Source of the DNA: Hippophae tibetana | Taxonomy: Eukaryota > Streptophyta > Magnoliopsida > Rosales > Elaeagnaceae | Length of the DNA stretch: 64,000 bases | Reading direction: 5' to 3' | Assembly (NCBI GenBank): GCA_037013495.1 | Contig: CM072803.1 | Location: 54,883,627-54,947,626 of the forward strand | Part shown: positions 26,175 through 41,400 of the stretch, one piece after another | Numbering within the stretch: position 1 is the first letter of the stretch | How the letters are laid out: the number at the start of each line of letters is the position of its first letter | Notes under the pieces: generated by a model | Databases searched by the model: none | Told to the model about the DNA's origin: nothing | What the model saw: only the letters and a program-made list of their open reading frames with translations | Program-made: the position numbers and the translations under genes

Positions 26175-28361
26175 TGTCCCTTTCTCCCTAGAAATCTAGG
26201 TTTCAAAACCATTCTAAGAGTAAGAGTTAGTGAAATATGATGCTACATATTACGCTCATCCACAATAGAAAATTTTCTTTCTAGGTAACAAAAAGTTTAC
26301 AAATGATGTCTAAAACAACATCTATCCATCAACTTTTTTCATTTGGAAGGGAGGTAATATAATTTGGATGAATTGGCCTGGGCTATGAATTAAGAATTAC
26401 AAAGGAAAGAAAATAATCATAGATCATCGGGAAAAATCAATAAGGGGAAAATAAAACATAATCATTTTCTCAATCCTATATTATAAAAGAAAGTTGGCGA
26501 AAAAAATACTACGCTTTTTATTTCCTAATAATTATGATATATTTAAGTAAAATTATTACGTCTTATGATGCAAAACTATTTAAATTTGAAATTTTGTTCA
26601 TTATTCTAAATAAGAGATCAATAATTCTCATTTTCGACTCATTTTTGACATCAATATTATTAATTTATTTATAAGTTATTGTGGTTGTTTTGGATGGGAT
26701 CGTAATGAATTTGCCTTTGGTTGTCCCTTTCTCCCTAGAAATCTTGGTTTCAAACCCATTCTAAGAGTAAGAGTTAGTGAAATATGATGCTACATATTAC
26801 GCTCATCCACAATAGAAATTTTTCTAGCTAGGTAACAAAATGTTTACAAATGATGTCTGAAACAACCTCTATCCATCAACTTTTTTCATTTGGAAGGGAG
26901 GTAATATAATTTGCATGAATTTGCCTTTGCTTGGAATTAACACTTACAAATTAAAGAAAATAATCATATATCATCCGGAAAATCAATAAAGGGAAAATAA
27001 AACATAATCATTTTCTGAAGTCTATATTATAAAAGAAAGTTGGCGAAATAAATACTACGCGTTTTAGTTCCTAATAATTATGATATATTTAAATGAAATT
27101 ATTACGTCTTATGATGCAAAACTATTTAAATTTGAAATTTTGTTCATTATTCTAAATAAGAGATCAATAATTCTCATTTTCGACTCATTTTTGACATCAA
27201 TATTCTTAACTTATTTATAAGTTATTGTGGTTGTTTTGGAAGAGATAGTAATAAATTTGCTTTTGGTTGTCCCTTTCTCCTTAGAAATCTAGGTTTCAAA
27301 CCCATTCTATAAGTAAGAGTTAGTGAAATATGATGCTACATATTACGCTCATCCACAATAGCAATTTTTCTAGCTATGTAACAAGAAGTTTACAAATGAT
27401 GTCTAAAACAACCACTATCCATCAACTTTTTCCGTTTGGAAGGGAGGTAATATAATTTGCATGAATTTGCCTATGTGGGGATTTAGGACTTACAAAGGAA
27501 AGAAAATAATCATAGATCATGAGGAAAAATCAATAAGGGGAAAATAAAACATAATCATTTTCTCATATCTATATTATAAAAGAAAGTTGGCGAAATAAAT
27601 ACTACGCATTTTATTTCCTAATAATTATGATATATTTAAGTGAAATTATTACGTCTTATGATGCAAAACTATTTAAATTTGAAATTTTGTTCATTATTCT
27701 AAATAAGAGATCAATAATTCTCATTTTAAACTCATCTTTGATATCAATATTCTTAACTTATTTATAAGTTATTCTGGTTGTTTTGGATGAGATCGTAATG
27801 AATTTGCCTTTGGTTGTCCCTTTCTCCCTAGAAATCTAGGTTTCAAACCCATTCTACGAGGAAGAGTTAGTGAAATATGATGCTACATATTACGCTCATC
27901 CACAATAGAAATTTTTCTAGCTAGGTAACAAAATGTTTACAAATGATGTCTGAAACAACCTCTATCCATCAACTTTTTTCATTTGGAAGGGAGGTAATAT
28001 AATTTGGATGAATTTGCCTGTGCTAGGAATTGAGACTTACAAAGGAAAGAAAATAATCATAGATCATGAGGAAAAATCAATAAGGGGAAAATAAAACATA
28101 ATCATTTTCTCATATCTATATTATAAAAGAAAGTTGGCGAAATAAATACTATGCGTTTTATTTCCTAATAATTATGATATATTTAAGTGAAATTATTACG
28201 TCTTATGATGCAAAACTATTTAAATTTGAAATTTTGTTCATTATTCTAAATAAGAGATCAATAATTCTCATATTCGACTCATTTTTGACATCAATATTCT
28301 TAACTTATGTATAAGTTATTGTGGTTGTTTTGGATGGGATCGTAATGAATTTGCCTTTGGT
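26175..28361. repeat. Tetrameric HOR H-B-C-D, copy 3 (2187 bp)
   Basis: Monomers start at 26175, 26722, 27268 and 27815. I saw no difference from copy 1 downstream of the start variant. From about 26516 this copy is also the left part of the 8752 bp duplication: the following order B-C-D-H-B-C is found again at 35474-38753. Confidence 0.94.
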
Positions 28362-31300
28362 TGTCCCTTTCTCCCTAGAAATCTAGGTTTCAAAACCATT
28401 CTAAGAGTAAGAGTTAGTGAAATATGATGCTACATATTACGCTCATCCACAATAGAAAATTTTCTTTCTAGGTAACAAAAAGTTTACAAATGATGTCTAA
28501 AACAACATCTATCCATCAACTTTTTTCATTTGGAAGGGAGGTAATATAATTTGGATGAATTGGCCTGGGCTATGAATTAAGAATTACAAAGGAAAGAAAA
28601 TAATCATAGATCATCGGGAAAAATCAATAAGGGGAAAATAAAACATAATCATTTTCTCAATCCTATATTATAAAAGAAAGTTGGCGAAAAAAATACTACG
28701 CTTTTTATTTCCTAATAATTATGATATATTTAAGTAAAATTATTACGTCTTATGATGCAAAACTATTTAAATTTGAAATTTTGTTCATTATTCTAAATAA
28801 GAGATCAATAATTCTCATTTTCGACTCATTTTTGACATCAATATTATTAATTTATTTATAAGTTATTGTGGTTGTTTTGGATGGGATCGTAATGAATTTG
28901 CCTTTGGTTGTCCCTTTCTCCCTAGAAATCTTGGTTTCAAACCCATTCTAAGAGTAAGAGTTAGTGAAATATGATGCTACATATTACGCTCATCCACAAT
29001 AGAAATTTTTCTAGCTAGGTAACAAAATGTTTACAAATGATGTCTGAAACAACCTCTATCCATCAACTTTTTTCATTTGGAAGGGAGGTAATATAATTTG
29101 CATGAATTTGCCTTTGCTTGGAATTAACACTTACAAATTAAAGAAAATAATCATATATCATCCGGAAAATCAATAAAGGGAAAATAAAACATAATCATTT
29201 TCTGAAGTCTATATTATAAAAGAAAGTTGGCGAAATAAATACTACGCGTTTTAGTTCCTAATAATTATGATATATTTAAATGAAATTATTACGTCTTATG
29301 ATGCAAAACTATTTAAATTTGAAATTTTGTTCATTATTCTAAATAAGAGATCAATAATTCTCATTTTCGACTCATTTTTGACATCAATATTCTTAACTTA
29401 TTTATAAGTTATTGTGGTTGTTTTGGAAGAGATAGTAATAAATTTGCTTTTGGTTGTCCCTTTCTCCTTAGAAATCTAGGTTTCAAACCCATTCTATAAG
29501 TAAGAGTTAGTGAAATATGATGCTACATATTACGCTCATCCACAATAGCAATTTTTCTAGCTATGTAACAAGAAGTTTACAAATGATGTCTAAAACAACC
29601 ACTATCCATCAACTTTTTCCGTTTGGAAGGGAGGTAATATAATTTGCATGAATTTGCCTATGTGGGGATTTAGGACTTACAAAGGAAAGAAAATAATCAT
29701 AGATCATGAGGAAAAATCAATAAGGGGAAAATAAAACATAATCATTTTCTCATATCTATATTATAAAAGAAAGTTGGCGAAATAAATACTACGCATTTTA
29801 TTTCCTAATAATTATGATATATTTAAGTGAAATTATTACGTCTTATGATGCAAAACTATTTAAATTTGAAATTTTGTTCATTATTCTAAATAAGAGATCA
29901 ATAATTCTCATTTTAAACTCATCTTTGATATCAATATTCTTAACTTATTTATAAGTTATTCTGGTTGTTTTGGATGAGATCGTAATGAATTTGCCTTTGG
30001 TTGTCCCTTTCTCCCTAGAAATCTAGGTTTCAAACCCATTTTAAGAGTAAGAGTTAGTGAAATATGATGCTACATATTACGCTCATCCACAATAGAAATT
30101 TTTCTAGCTAGGTAACAAAATGTTTACAAATGATGTCTGAAACAACCTCTATCCATCAACTTTTTTCATTTGGAAGGGAGGTAATATAATTTGCATGAAT
30201 TTGCCTTTGCTTGGAATTAAGACTTACAAAGGAAAGAAAATAATCATATATCATCCGGAAAAATCAATAAGGGGAAAATAAAACATAATCATTTTCTCAT
30301 ATCTATATTATAAAAGAAAGTTGGCGAAATAAATACTAAGCGTTTTATTTCCTAATAATTATGATATATTTAAGTGAAAATATTACGTCTTATAATGCAA
30401 AACTATTTAAATTTGAAATTGTTTTCATTATTCTAAATAAGAGATCAATAATTCCCATTTTCGACTCATTTCTGACATCAATATTCTTACCTTACTTATA
30501 AGTTATTGTGGTTGTTTTGGAGGAGATCGTAATGAATTTTCCTTTGGTTGTCCCTTTCTCCCTAGAAATCTAGGTTTCAAAGCCATTTTAAGAGGAAGAG
30601 TTAGTGAAATATGATGCTACATATTACACTCATCCACAATAGCAATTTTTCTAGCTATTTAACAAGAAGTTTACAAATGATGTCTAAAAGAACCTCTATC
30701 CATCAACTTTTTAGGTTTGGAAGGGAGGTAATATAATTTGCATGAATTTGCCTGTGCGAGGAATTAGGACTTACAAAGGAAAGAAAATAATCATAGATCA
30801 TGAGGAAAAATCAATAAGGGGAAAATAAAACATAATCATTTTCTCATATCTACATTATCAAAGAAAGTTGGCGAAATAAATACTACGTGTTTTATTTCCT
30901 AATAATTATGATATATTTAAGTGAAATTATTACGTCTTATGATGCAAAACTATTTAAATTTGAAATTTTGTTCATTATTCTAAATAAGAGATCAATAATT
31001 CTCATTTTCGACTCATTTTTGACATCAATATTCTTAACTTATTTATAAGTTATTGTGGTTGTTTTGGAAGAGATCGTAATAAATTTGCTTTTGGTTGTCC
31101 CTTTCTCCTTAGAAATCTAGGTTTCAAACCCATTCTATGAGTAAGAGTTAGTGAAATATGATGCTACATATTACGCTCATCCACAATAGAAATTTTTCTA
31201 GCTAGGTAACAAAAAGTTTACAAAGGATGTCTGAAACAACCTCAATCCATCAACTTTTTTTCATTTGGAAGGGAGGTAATATAATTTGGATGAATTTTCC

Positions 31301-34300
31301 TGGGCTAGGAATTAAGTATTACAAAGGAAAGAAAATAATCTCAGATCATCGGGAAAAATCAATAAGGGGAAAATAATACATAATCATTTTCTCATATCTA
31401 TATTATAAAAGAAACTTGGCGAAATAAATACTACGCGTTTTATTTCCTAATAATTATGATATATTTAAGTGAAATTATTACGTCTTATGATGCAAAACTA
31501 TTTAAATTTGAAATTTTGTTCATTATTCTAAATAAGAGATCAATAATTCTCATTTTAAACTCATTTTTAACATCAATATTCTTAACTTATTTATAAGTTA
31601 TTGTGGTTGTTTTGGATGAGATCGTAATGAATTTGCCTTTGGTTGTCCCTTTCTCCCTAGAAATCTTGGTTTCAAACCCATTCTAAGAGTAAGAGTTAGT
31701 GAAATATGATGCTACATATTACGCTCATCCACAATAGAAATTTTTCTAGCTAGGTAACAAAATGTTTACAAATGATGTCTGAAACAACCTCTATCCATCA
31801 ACTTTTTTCATTTGGAAGGGAGGTAATATAATTTGCATGAATTTGCCTTTGCTTGGAATTAACACTTACAAATTAAAGAAAATAATCATATATCATCCGG
31901 AAAAATCAATAAAGGGAAAATAAAACATAATCATTTTCTCAAGTCTATATTATAAAAGAAAGTTGGCGAAATAAATACTACGCGTTTTAGTTCTTAATTA
32001 TTATGATATATTTATATGAAATTATTACGTCTTATGATGCAAAACTATTTAAATTTGAAATTTTGTTCATTATTCTAAATAAGAGATCAATAATTCTCAT
32101 TTTCGACTCATTTTTGACATCAATATTCTTAACTTATTTATAAGTTATTGTGGTTGTTTTGGAAGAGATAGTAATAAATTTGCTTTTGGTTGTCCCTTTC
32201 TCCTTAGAAATCTAGGTTTCAAACCCATTCTATAAGTAAGAGTTAGTGAAATATGATGCTACATATTACGCTCATCCACAATAGCAATTTTTCTAGCTAT
32301 GTAACAAGAAGTTTACAAATGATGTCTAAAACAACCACTATCCATCAACTTTTTCCGTTTGGAAGGGAGGTAATATAATTTGCATGAATTTGCCTGTGCG
32401 GGGATTTAGGACTTACAAAGGAAAGAAAATAATCATAGATCATGAGGAAAAATCAATAAGGGGAAAATAAAACATAATCATTTTCTCATATCTATATTAT
32501 AAAAGAAAGTTGGCGAAATAAATACTACGCATTTTATTTCCTAATAATTATGATATATTTAAGTGAAATTATTACGTCTTATGATGCAAAACTATTTAAA
32601 TTTGAAATTTTGTTCATTATTCTAAATAAGAGATCAATAATTCTCATTTTAAACTCATCTTTGATATCAATATTCTTAACTTATTTCTAATTTATTCTGG
32701 TTGTTTTGGATGAGATCGTAATGAATTTGCCTTTGGTTGTCCCTTTCTCCCTAGAAATCTAGGTTTCAAACGCATTTTAAGAGGAAGAGTTAGTGACATA
32801 TGATGCTACATATTACGCTTATCCACAACAGCAATATTTCCGGCTATGTAACAAGAAGTTTACAAATGATGTCTGAAACAACCTCTATCCATCAACTTTT
32901 TTCATTTGGAAGGGAGGTAATATAATTTGGATGAATTTGCCTGTGCTAGGAATTGAGACTTACAAAGGAAAGAAAATAATCATAGATCATGAGGAAAAAT
33001 CAATAAGGGGAAAATAAAACATAATCATTTTCTCATATCTATATTATAAAAGAAAGTTAGCGAAATAAATACTACGCGTTTTATTTCCTAATAATTATGA
33101 TATATTTAAGTGAAATTATTACGTCTTATGATGCAAAACTATTTAAATTTGAAATTTTGTTCATTATTCTAAATAAGAGATCAATAATTCTCATTTTAAA
33201 CTCATTTTTGACATCAATATTCTAAACTTATTTATAAGTTATTCTGGTTGTTTTGGATGAGATCGTAATGAATTTGCCTTTGGTTGTCCCTTTCTCCTTA
33301 GAAATCTAGGTTTCAAACCCATTCTATGAGTAAGAGTTAGTGAAATATGATGCTACATATTACGCTCATCCAGAATAGAAATTTTTCTAGCTAGGTAACA
33401 AAAAGTTTACAAAGGATGTCTGAAACAACCTCAATCCATCAACTTTTTTTCATTTGGAAGGGAGGTAATATAATTTGGATGAATTTTCCTCGGCTAGGAA
33501 TTAAGTATTACAAAGGAAAGAAAATAATCTCAGATCATCGGGAAAAATCAATAAGGGGAAAATAATACATAATCATTTTCTCATATCTATATTATAAAAG
33601 AAACTTGGCGAAATAAATACTACGCGTTTTATTTCCTAATAATTATGATATATTTAAGTGAAATTATTACGTCTTATGATGCAAAACTATTTAAATTTGA
33701 AATTTTGTTCATTATTCTAAATAAGAGATCAATAATTCTCATTTTAAACTCATTTTTAACATCAATATTCTTAACTTATTTATAAGTTATTGTGGTTGTT
33801 TTGGATGAGATCGTAATGAATTTGCCTTTGGTTGTCCCTTTCTCCCTAGAAATCTTGGTTTCAAACCCATTCTAAGAGTAAGAGTTAGTGAAATATGATG
33901 CTACATATTACGCTCATCCACAATAGAAATTTTTCTAGCTAGGTAACAAAATGTTTACAAATGATGTCTGAAACAACCTCTATCCATCAACTTTTTTCAT
34001 TTGGAAGGGAGGTAATATAATTTGCATGAATTTGCCTTTGCTTGGAATTAACACTTACAAATCAAAGAAAATAATCATATATCATCCGGAAAAATCAATA
34101 AAGGGAAAATAAAACATAATCATTTTCTCAAGTCTATATTATAAAAGAAAGTTGGCGAAATAAATACTACGCGTTTTAGTTCTTAATAATTATGATATAT
34201 TTAAATGAAATTATTACGTCTTATGATGCAAAACTATTTAAATTTGAAATTTTGTTCATTATTCTAAATAAGAGATCAATAATTCTCATTTTCGACTCAT

Positions 34301-35267
34301 TTTTGACATCAATATTCTTAACTTATTTATAAGTTATTGTGGTTGTTTTGGAAGAGATAGTAATAAATTTGCTTTTGGTTGTCCCTTTCTCCTTAGAAAT
34401 CTAGGTTTCAAACCCATTCTATTAGTAAGAGTTAGTGAAATATGATGCTACATATTACTCTCATCCACAATAGCAATTTTTCTAGCTATGTAACAAGAAG
34501 TTTACAAATGATGTCTAAAACAACCACTATCCATCAACTTTTTCCGTTTGGAAGGGAGGTAATATAATTTGCATGAATTTGCCTGTGCGGGGATTTAGGA
34601 CTTACAAAGGAAAGAAAATAATCATAGATCATGAGGAAAAATCAATAAGGGGAAAATAAAACATAATCATTTTCTCATATCTATATTATAAAAGAAAGTT
34701 GGCGAAATAAATACTACGCATTTTATTTCCTAATAATTATGATATATTTAAGTGAAATTATTACGTCTTATGATGCAAAACTATTTAAATTTGAAATTTT
34801 GTTCATTATTCTAAATAAGAGATCAATAATTCTCATTTTAAACTCATCTTTGATATCAATATTCTTAACTTATTTATAAGTTATTCTGGTTGTTTTGGAT
34901 GAGATCGTAATGAATTTGCCTTTGGTTGTCCCTTTCTCCCTAGAAATCTAGGTTTCAAACCCATTTTAAGAGTAAGAGTTAGTGAAATATGATGCTACAT
35001 ATTACGCTCATCCACAATAGAAATTTTTCTAGCTAGGTAACAAAATGTTTACAAATGATGTCTGAAACAACCTCTATCCATCAACTTTTTTCATTTGGAA
35101 GGGAGGTAATATAATTTGGATGAATTTGCCTAGGCTAGGAATTAAGAATTACAAAGGAAAGAAAATAATCATAGATCATCGGGAAAAATCAATAAGGGGA
35201 AAATAAAACATAATCATTTTCTCAATCCTATATTATAAAAGAAAGTTGGCGAAAAAAATACTACGCG
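26516..35267. repeat. 8752 bp (16-monomer) tandem duplication, copy 1
   Basis: Every monomer from the second half of M49 to M65 has its closest match exactly 8752 bp downstream. Matching runs from about 26516 (where M49 has ACGCTTTTT and M65 has ACGCGTTTT) to about 35496 (where M66 and M82 differ). By eye I found five differences over about 8.98 kb: 31999 (T/A), 32015 (T/A), 32687 (C/A), 32691 (T/G) and 35347 (T, against G at 44099). The unit contains smaller HORs, so it is a nested, recent event. The exact endpoints are arbitrary within the overlap. Confidence 0.93.
28362..30001. repeat. Tetrameric HOR, partial copy 4 (H-B-C)
   Basis: Monomers start at 28362, 28909 and 29455. The fourth position is not D: M56 at 30002 reads AACCCATTTTAAGAG where D reads AACCCATTCTACGAG, so the tetramer register ends at about 30034, after roughly 3.75 copies. 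A class Q monomer follows, beginning the Q-R-S-B-C block. Confidence 0.93.
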
Positions 35268-35473
35268 TTTTATTTCCTAATAATTATGATATATTTAAGT
35301 AAAATTATTACGTCTTATGATGCAAAACTATTTAAATTTGAAATTTTGTTCATTATTCTAAATAAGAGATCAATAATTCTCATTTTCGACTCATTTTTGA
35401 CATCAATATTATTAATTTATTTATAAGTTATTGTGGTTGTTTTGGATGGGATCGTAATGAATTTGCCTTTGGT
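30002..35473. repeat. Block Q-R-S-B-C-K-S-B-C-(x/H), M56-M65
   Basis: Monomers start at 30002, 30549, 31096, 31644, 32191, 32738, 33285, 33833, 34380 and 34927. M56 (Q) has TTATAATGC, AAATTGTTTTCATT and AATTCCCATTTTCG. The S monomers are 548 bp and have AAAGGATGTCTGAAAC, TAATCTCAGATC and AAATAATACATAATC. S-B-C repeats 2189 bp apart (31096 and 33285), a second tetramer-like rhythm. The Q-R-S-B-C part recurs at 38754 and 51337. Confidence 0.92.
34927..35473. repeat. Mosaic monomer M65 ending in class H
   Basis: The first half (AACCCATTTTAAGAG, AGAAATTTTTCTAGC, TCTGAAAC) resembles M56. From CCTAGGCTAGG onward it is class H: GAATTAAGAATTAC, CTCAATCCTATATTAT, GCGAAAAAAATAC, AAGTAAAATTATT and ATTATTAATTTATT. 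The switch falls between about 35100 and 35135. M81 (43679-44225) is its duplicate with one visible change. M65 leads into a class B monomer, M81 into class E. Confidence 0.86.
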
Positions 35474-38400
35474 TGTCCCTTTCTCCCTAGAAATCTTGGT
35501 TTCAAACCCATTCTAAGAGTAAGAGTTAGTGAAATATGATGCTACATATTACGCTCATCCACAATAGAAATTTTTCTAGCTAGGTAACAAAATGTTTACA
35601 AATGATGTCTGAAACAACCTCTATCCATCAACTTTTTTCATTTGGAAGGGAGGTAATATAATTTGCATGAATTTGCCTTTGCTTGGAATTAACACTTACA
35701 AATTAAAGAAAATAATCATATATCATCCGGAAAATCAATAAAGGGAAAATAAAACATAATCATTTTCTGAAGTCTATATTATAAAAGAAAGTTGGCGAAA
35801 TAAATACTACGCGTTTTAGTTCCTAATAATTATGATATATTTAAATGAAATTATTACGTCTTATGATGCAAAACTATTTAAATTTGAAATTTTGTTCATT
35901 ATTCTAAATAAGAGATCAATAATTCTCATTTTCGACTCATTTTTGACATCAATATTCTTAACTTATTTATAAGTTATTGTGGTTGTTTTGGAAGAGATAG
36001 TAATAAATTTGCTTTTGGTTGTCCCTTTCTCCTTAGAAATCTAGGTTTCAAACCCATTCTATAAGTAAGAGTTAGTGAAATATGATGCTACATATTACGC
36101 TCATCCACAATAGCAATTTTTCTAGCTATGTAACAAGAAGTTTACAAATGATGTCTAAAACAACCACTATCCATCAACTTTTTCCGTTTGGAAGGGAGGT
36201 AATATAATTTGCATGAATTTGCCTATGTGGGGATTTAGGACTTACAAAGGAAAGAAAATAATCATAGATCATGAGGAAAAATCAATAAGGGGAAAATAAA
36301 ACATAATCATTTTCTCATATCTATATTATAAAAGAAAGTTGGCGAAATAAATACTACGCATTTTATTTCCTAATAATTATGATATATTTAAGTGAAATTA
36401 TTACGTCTTATGATGCAAAACTATTTAAATTTGAAATTTTGTTCATTATTCTAAATAAGAGATCAATAATTCTCATTTTAAACTCATCTTTGATATCAAT
36501 ATTCTTAACTTATTTATAAGTTATTCTGGTTGTTTTGGATGAGATCGTAATGAATTTGCCTTTGGTTGTCCCTTTCTCCCTAGAAATCTAGGTTTCAAAC
36601 CCATTCTACGAGGAAGAGTTAGTGAAATATGATGCTACATATTACGCTCATCCACAATAGAAATTTTTCTAGCTAGGTAACAAAATGTTTACAAATGATG
36701 TCTGAAACAACCTCTATCCATCAACTTTTTTCATTTGGAAGGGAGGTAATATAATTTGGATGAATTTGCCTGTGCTAGGAATTGAGACTTACAAAGGAAA
36801 GAAAATAATCATAGATCATGAGGAAAAATCAATAAGGGGAAAATAAAACATAATCATTTTCTCATATCTATATTATAAAAGAAAGTTGGCGAAATAAATA
36901 CTATGCGTTTTATTTCCTAATAATTATGATATATTTAAGTGAAATTATTACGTCTTATGATGCAAAACTATTTAAATTTGAAATTTTGTTCATTATTCTA
37001 AATAAGAGATCAATAATTCTCATATTCGACTCATTTTTGACATCAATATTCTTAACTTATGTATAAGTTATTGTGGTTGTTTTGGATGGGATCGTAATGA
37101 ATTTGCCTTTGGTTGTCCCTTTCTCCCTAGAAATCTAGGTTTCAAAACCATTCTAAGAGTAAGAGTTAGTGAAATATGATGCTACATATTACGCTCATCC
37201 ACAATAGAAAATTTTCTTTCTAGGTAACAAAAAGTTTACAAATGATGTCTAAAACAACATCTATCCATCAACTTTTTTCATTTGGAAGGGAGGTAATATA
37301 ATTTGGATGAATTGGCCTGGGCTATGAATTAAGAATTACAAAGGAAAGAAAATAATCATAGATCATCGGGAAAAATCAATAAGGGGAAAATAAAACATAA
37401 TCATTTTCTCAATCCTATATTATAAAAGAAAGTTGGCGAAAAAAATACTACGCTTTTTATTTCCTAATAATTATGATATATTTAAGTAAAATTATTACGT
37501 CTTATGATGCAAAACTATTTAAATTTGAAATTTTGTTCATTATTCTAAATAAGAGATCAATAATTCTCATTTTCGACTCATTTTTGACATCAATATTATT
37601 AATTTATTTATAAGTTATTGTGGTTGTTTTGGATGGGATCGTAATGAATTTGCCTTTGGTTGTCCCTTTCTCCCTAGAAATCTTGGTTTCAAACCCATTC
37701 TAAGAGTAAGAGTTAGTGAAATATGATGCTACATATTACGCTCATCCACAATAGAAATTTTTCTAGCTAGGTAACAAAATGTTTACAAATGATGTCTGAA
37801 ACAACCTCTATCCATCAACTTTTTTCATTTGGAAGGGAGGTAATATAATTTGCATGAATTTGCCTTTGCTTGGAATTAACACTTACAAATTAAAGAAAAT
37901 AATCATATATCATCCGGAAAATCAATAAAGGGAAAATAAAACATAATCATTTTCTGAAGTCTATATTATAAAAGAAAGTTGGCGAAATAAATACTACGCG
38001 TTTTAGTTCCTAATAATTATGATATATTTAAATGAAATTATTACGTCTTATGATGCAAAACTATTTAAATTTGAAATTTTGTTCATTATTCTAAATAAGA
38101 GATCAATAATTCTCATTTTCGACTCATTTTTGACATCAATATTCTTAACTTATTTATAAGTTATTGTGGTTGTTTTGGAAGAGATAGTAATAAATTTGCT
38201 TTTGGTTGTCCCTTTCTCCTTAGAAATCTAGGTTTCAAACCCATTCTATAAGTAAGAGTTAGTGAAATATGATGCTACATATTACGCTCATCCACAATAG
38301 CAATTTTTCTAGCTATGTAACAAGAAGTTTACAAATGATGTCTAAAACAACCACTATCCATCAACTTTTTCCGTTTGGAAGGGAGGTAATATAATTTGCA

Positions 38401-41400
38401 TGAATTTGCCTATGTGGGGATTTAGGACTTACAAAGGAAAGAAAATAATCATAGATCATGAGGAAAAATCAATAAGGGGAAAATAAAACATAATCATTTT
38501 CTCATATCTATATTATAAAAGAAAGTTGGCGAAATAAATACTACGCATTTTATTTCCTAATAATTATGATATATTTAAGTGAAATTATTACGTCTTATGA
38601 TGCAAAACTATTTAAATTTGAAATTTTGTTCATTATTCTAAATAAGAGATCAATAATTCTCATTTTAAACTCATCTTTGATATCAATATTCTTAACTTAT
38701 TTATAAGTTATTCTGGTTGTTTTGGATGAGATCGTAATGAATTTGCCTTTGGTTGTCCCTTTCTCCCTAGAAATCTAGGTTTCAAACCCATTTTAAGAGT
38801 AAGAGTTAGTGAAATATGATGCTACATATTACGCTCATCCACAATAGAAATTTTTCTAGCTAGGTAACAAAATGTTTACAAATGATGTCTGAAACAACCT
38901 CTATCCATCAACTTTTTTCATTTGGAAGGGAGGTAATATAATTTGCATGAATTTGCCTTTGCTTGGAATTAAGACTTACAAAGGAAAGAAAATAATCATA
39001 TATCATCCGGAAAAATCAATAAGGGGAAAATAAAACATAATCATTTTCTCATATCTATATTATAAAAGAAAGTTGGCGAAATAAATACTAAGCGTTTTAT
39101 TTCCTAATAATTATGATATATTTAAGTGAAAATATTACGTCTTATAATGCAAAACTATTTAAATTTGAAATTGTTTTCATTATTCTAAATAAGAGATCAA
39201 TAATTCCCATTTTCGACTCATTTCTGACATCAATATTCTTACCTTACTTATAAGTTATTGTGGTTGTTTTGGAGGAGATCGTAATGAATTTTCCTTTGGT
39301 TGTCCCTTTCTCCCTAGAAATCTAGGTTTCAAAGCCATTTTAAGAGGAAGAGTTAGTGAAATATGATGCTACATATTACACTCATCCACAATAGCAATTT
39401 TTCTAGCTATTTAACAAGAAGTTTACAAATGATGTCTAAAAGAACCTCTATCCATCAACTTTTTAGGTTTGGAAGGGAGGTAATATAATTTGCATGAATT
39501 TGCCTGTGCGAGGAATTAGGACTTACAAAGGAAAGAAAATAATCATAGATCATGAGGAAAAATCAATAAGGGGAAAATAAAACATAATCATTTTCTCATA
39601 TCTACATTATCAAAGAAAGTTGGCGAAATAAATACTACGTGTTTTATTTCCTAATAATTATGATATATTTAAGTGAAATTATTACGTCTTATGATGCAAA
39701 ACTATTTAAATTTGAAATTTTGTTCATTATTCTAAATAAGAGATCAATAATTCTCATTTTCGACTCATTTTTGACATCAATATTCTTAACTTATTTATAA
39801 GTTATTGTGGTTGTTTTGGAAGAGATCGTAATAAATTTGCTTTTGGTTGTCCCTTTCTCCTTAGAAATCTAGGTTTCAAACCCATTCTATGAGTAAGAGT
39901 TAGTGAAATATGATGCTACATATTACGCTCATCCACAATAGAAATTTTTCTAGCTAGGTAACAAAAAGTTTACAAAGGATGTCTGAAACAACCTCAATCC
40001 ATCAACTTTTTTTCATTTGGAAGGGAGGTAATATAATTTGGATGAATTTTCCTGGGCTAGGAATTAAGTATTACAAAGGAAAGAAAATAATCTCAGATCA
40101 TCGGGAAAAATCAATAAGGGGAAAATAATACATAATCATTTTCTCATATCTATATTATAAAAGAAACTTGGCGAAATAAATACTACGCGTTTTATTTCCT
40201 AATAATTATGATATATTTAAGTGAAATTATTACGTCTTATGATGCAAAACTATTTAAATTTGAAATTTTGTTCATTATTCTAAATAAGAGATCAATAATT
40301 CTCATTTTAAACTCATTTTTAACATCAATATTCTTAACTTATTTATAAGTTATTGTGGTTGTTTTGGATGAGATCGTAATGAATTTGCCTTTGGTTGTCC
40401 CTTTCTCCCTAGAAATCTTGGTTTCAAACCCATTCTAAGAGTAAGAGTTAGTGAAATATGATGCTACATATTACGCTCATCCACAATAGAAATTTTTCTA
40501 GCTAGGTAACAAAATGTTTACAAATGATGTCTGAAACAACCTCTATCCATCAACTTTTTTCATTTGGAAGGGAGGTAATATAATTTGCATGAATTTGCCT
40601 TTGCTTGGAATTAACACTTACAAATTAAAGAAAATAATCATATATCATCCGGAAAAATCAATAAAGGGAAAATAAAACATAATCATTTTCTCAAGTCTAT
40701 ATTATAAAAGAAAGTTGGCGAAATAAATACTACGCGTTTTAGTTCTTAATAATTATGATATATTTAAATGAAATTATTACGTCTTATGATGCAAAACTAT
40801 TTAAATTTGAAATTTTGTTCATTATTCTAAATAAGAGATCAATAATTCTCATTTTCGACTCATTTTTGACATCAATATTCTTAACTTATTTATAAGTTAT
40901 TGTGGTTGTTTTGGAAGAGATAGTAATAAATTTGCTTTTGGTTGTCCCTTTCTCCTTAGAAATCTAGGTTTCAAACCCATTCTATAAGTAAGAGTTAGTG
41001 AAATATGATGCTACATATTACGCTCATCCACAATAGCAATTTTTCTAGCTATGTAACAAGAAGTTTACAAATGATGTCTAAAACAACCACTATCCATCAA
41101 CTTTTTCCGTTTGGAAGGGAGGTAATATAATTTGCATGAATTTGCCTGTGCGGGGATTTAGGACTTACAAAGGAAAGAAAATAATCATAGATCATGAGGA
41201 AAAATCAATAAGGGGAAAATAAAACATAATCATTTTCTCATATCTATATTATAAAAGAAAGTTGGCGAAATAAATACTACGCATTTTATTTCCTAATAAT
41301 TATGATATATTTAAGTGAAATTATTACGTCTTATGATGCAAAACTATTTAAATTTGAAATTTTGTTCATTATTCTAAATAAGAGATCAATAATTCTCATT

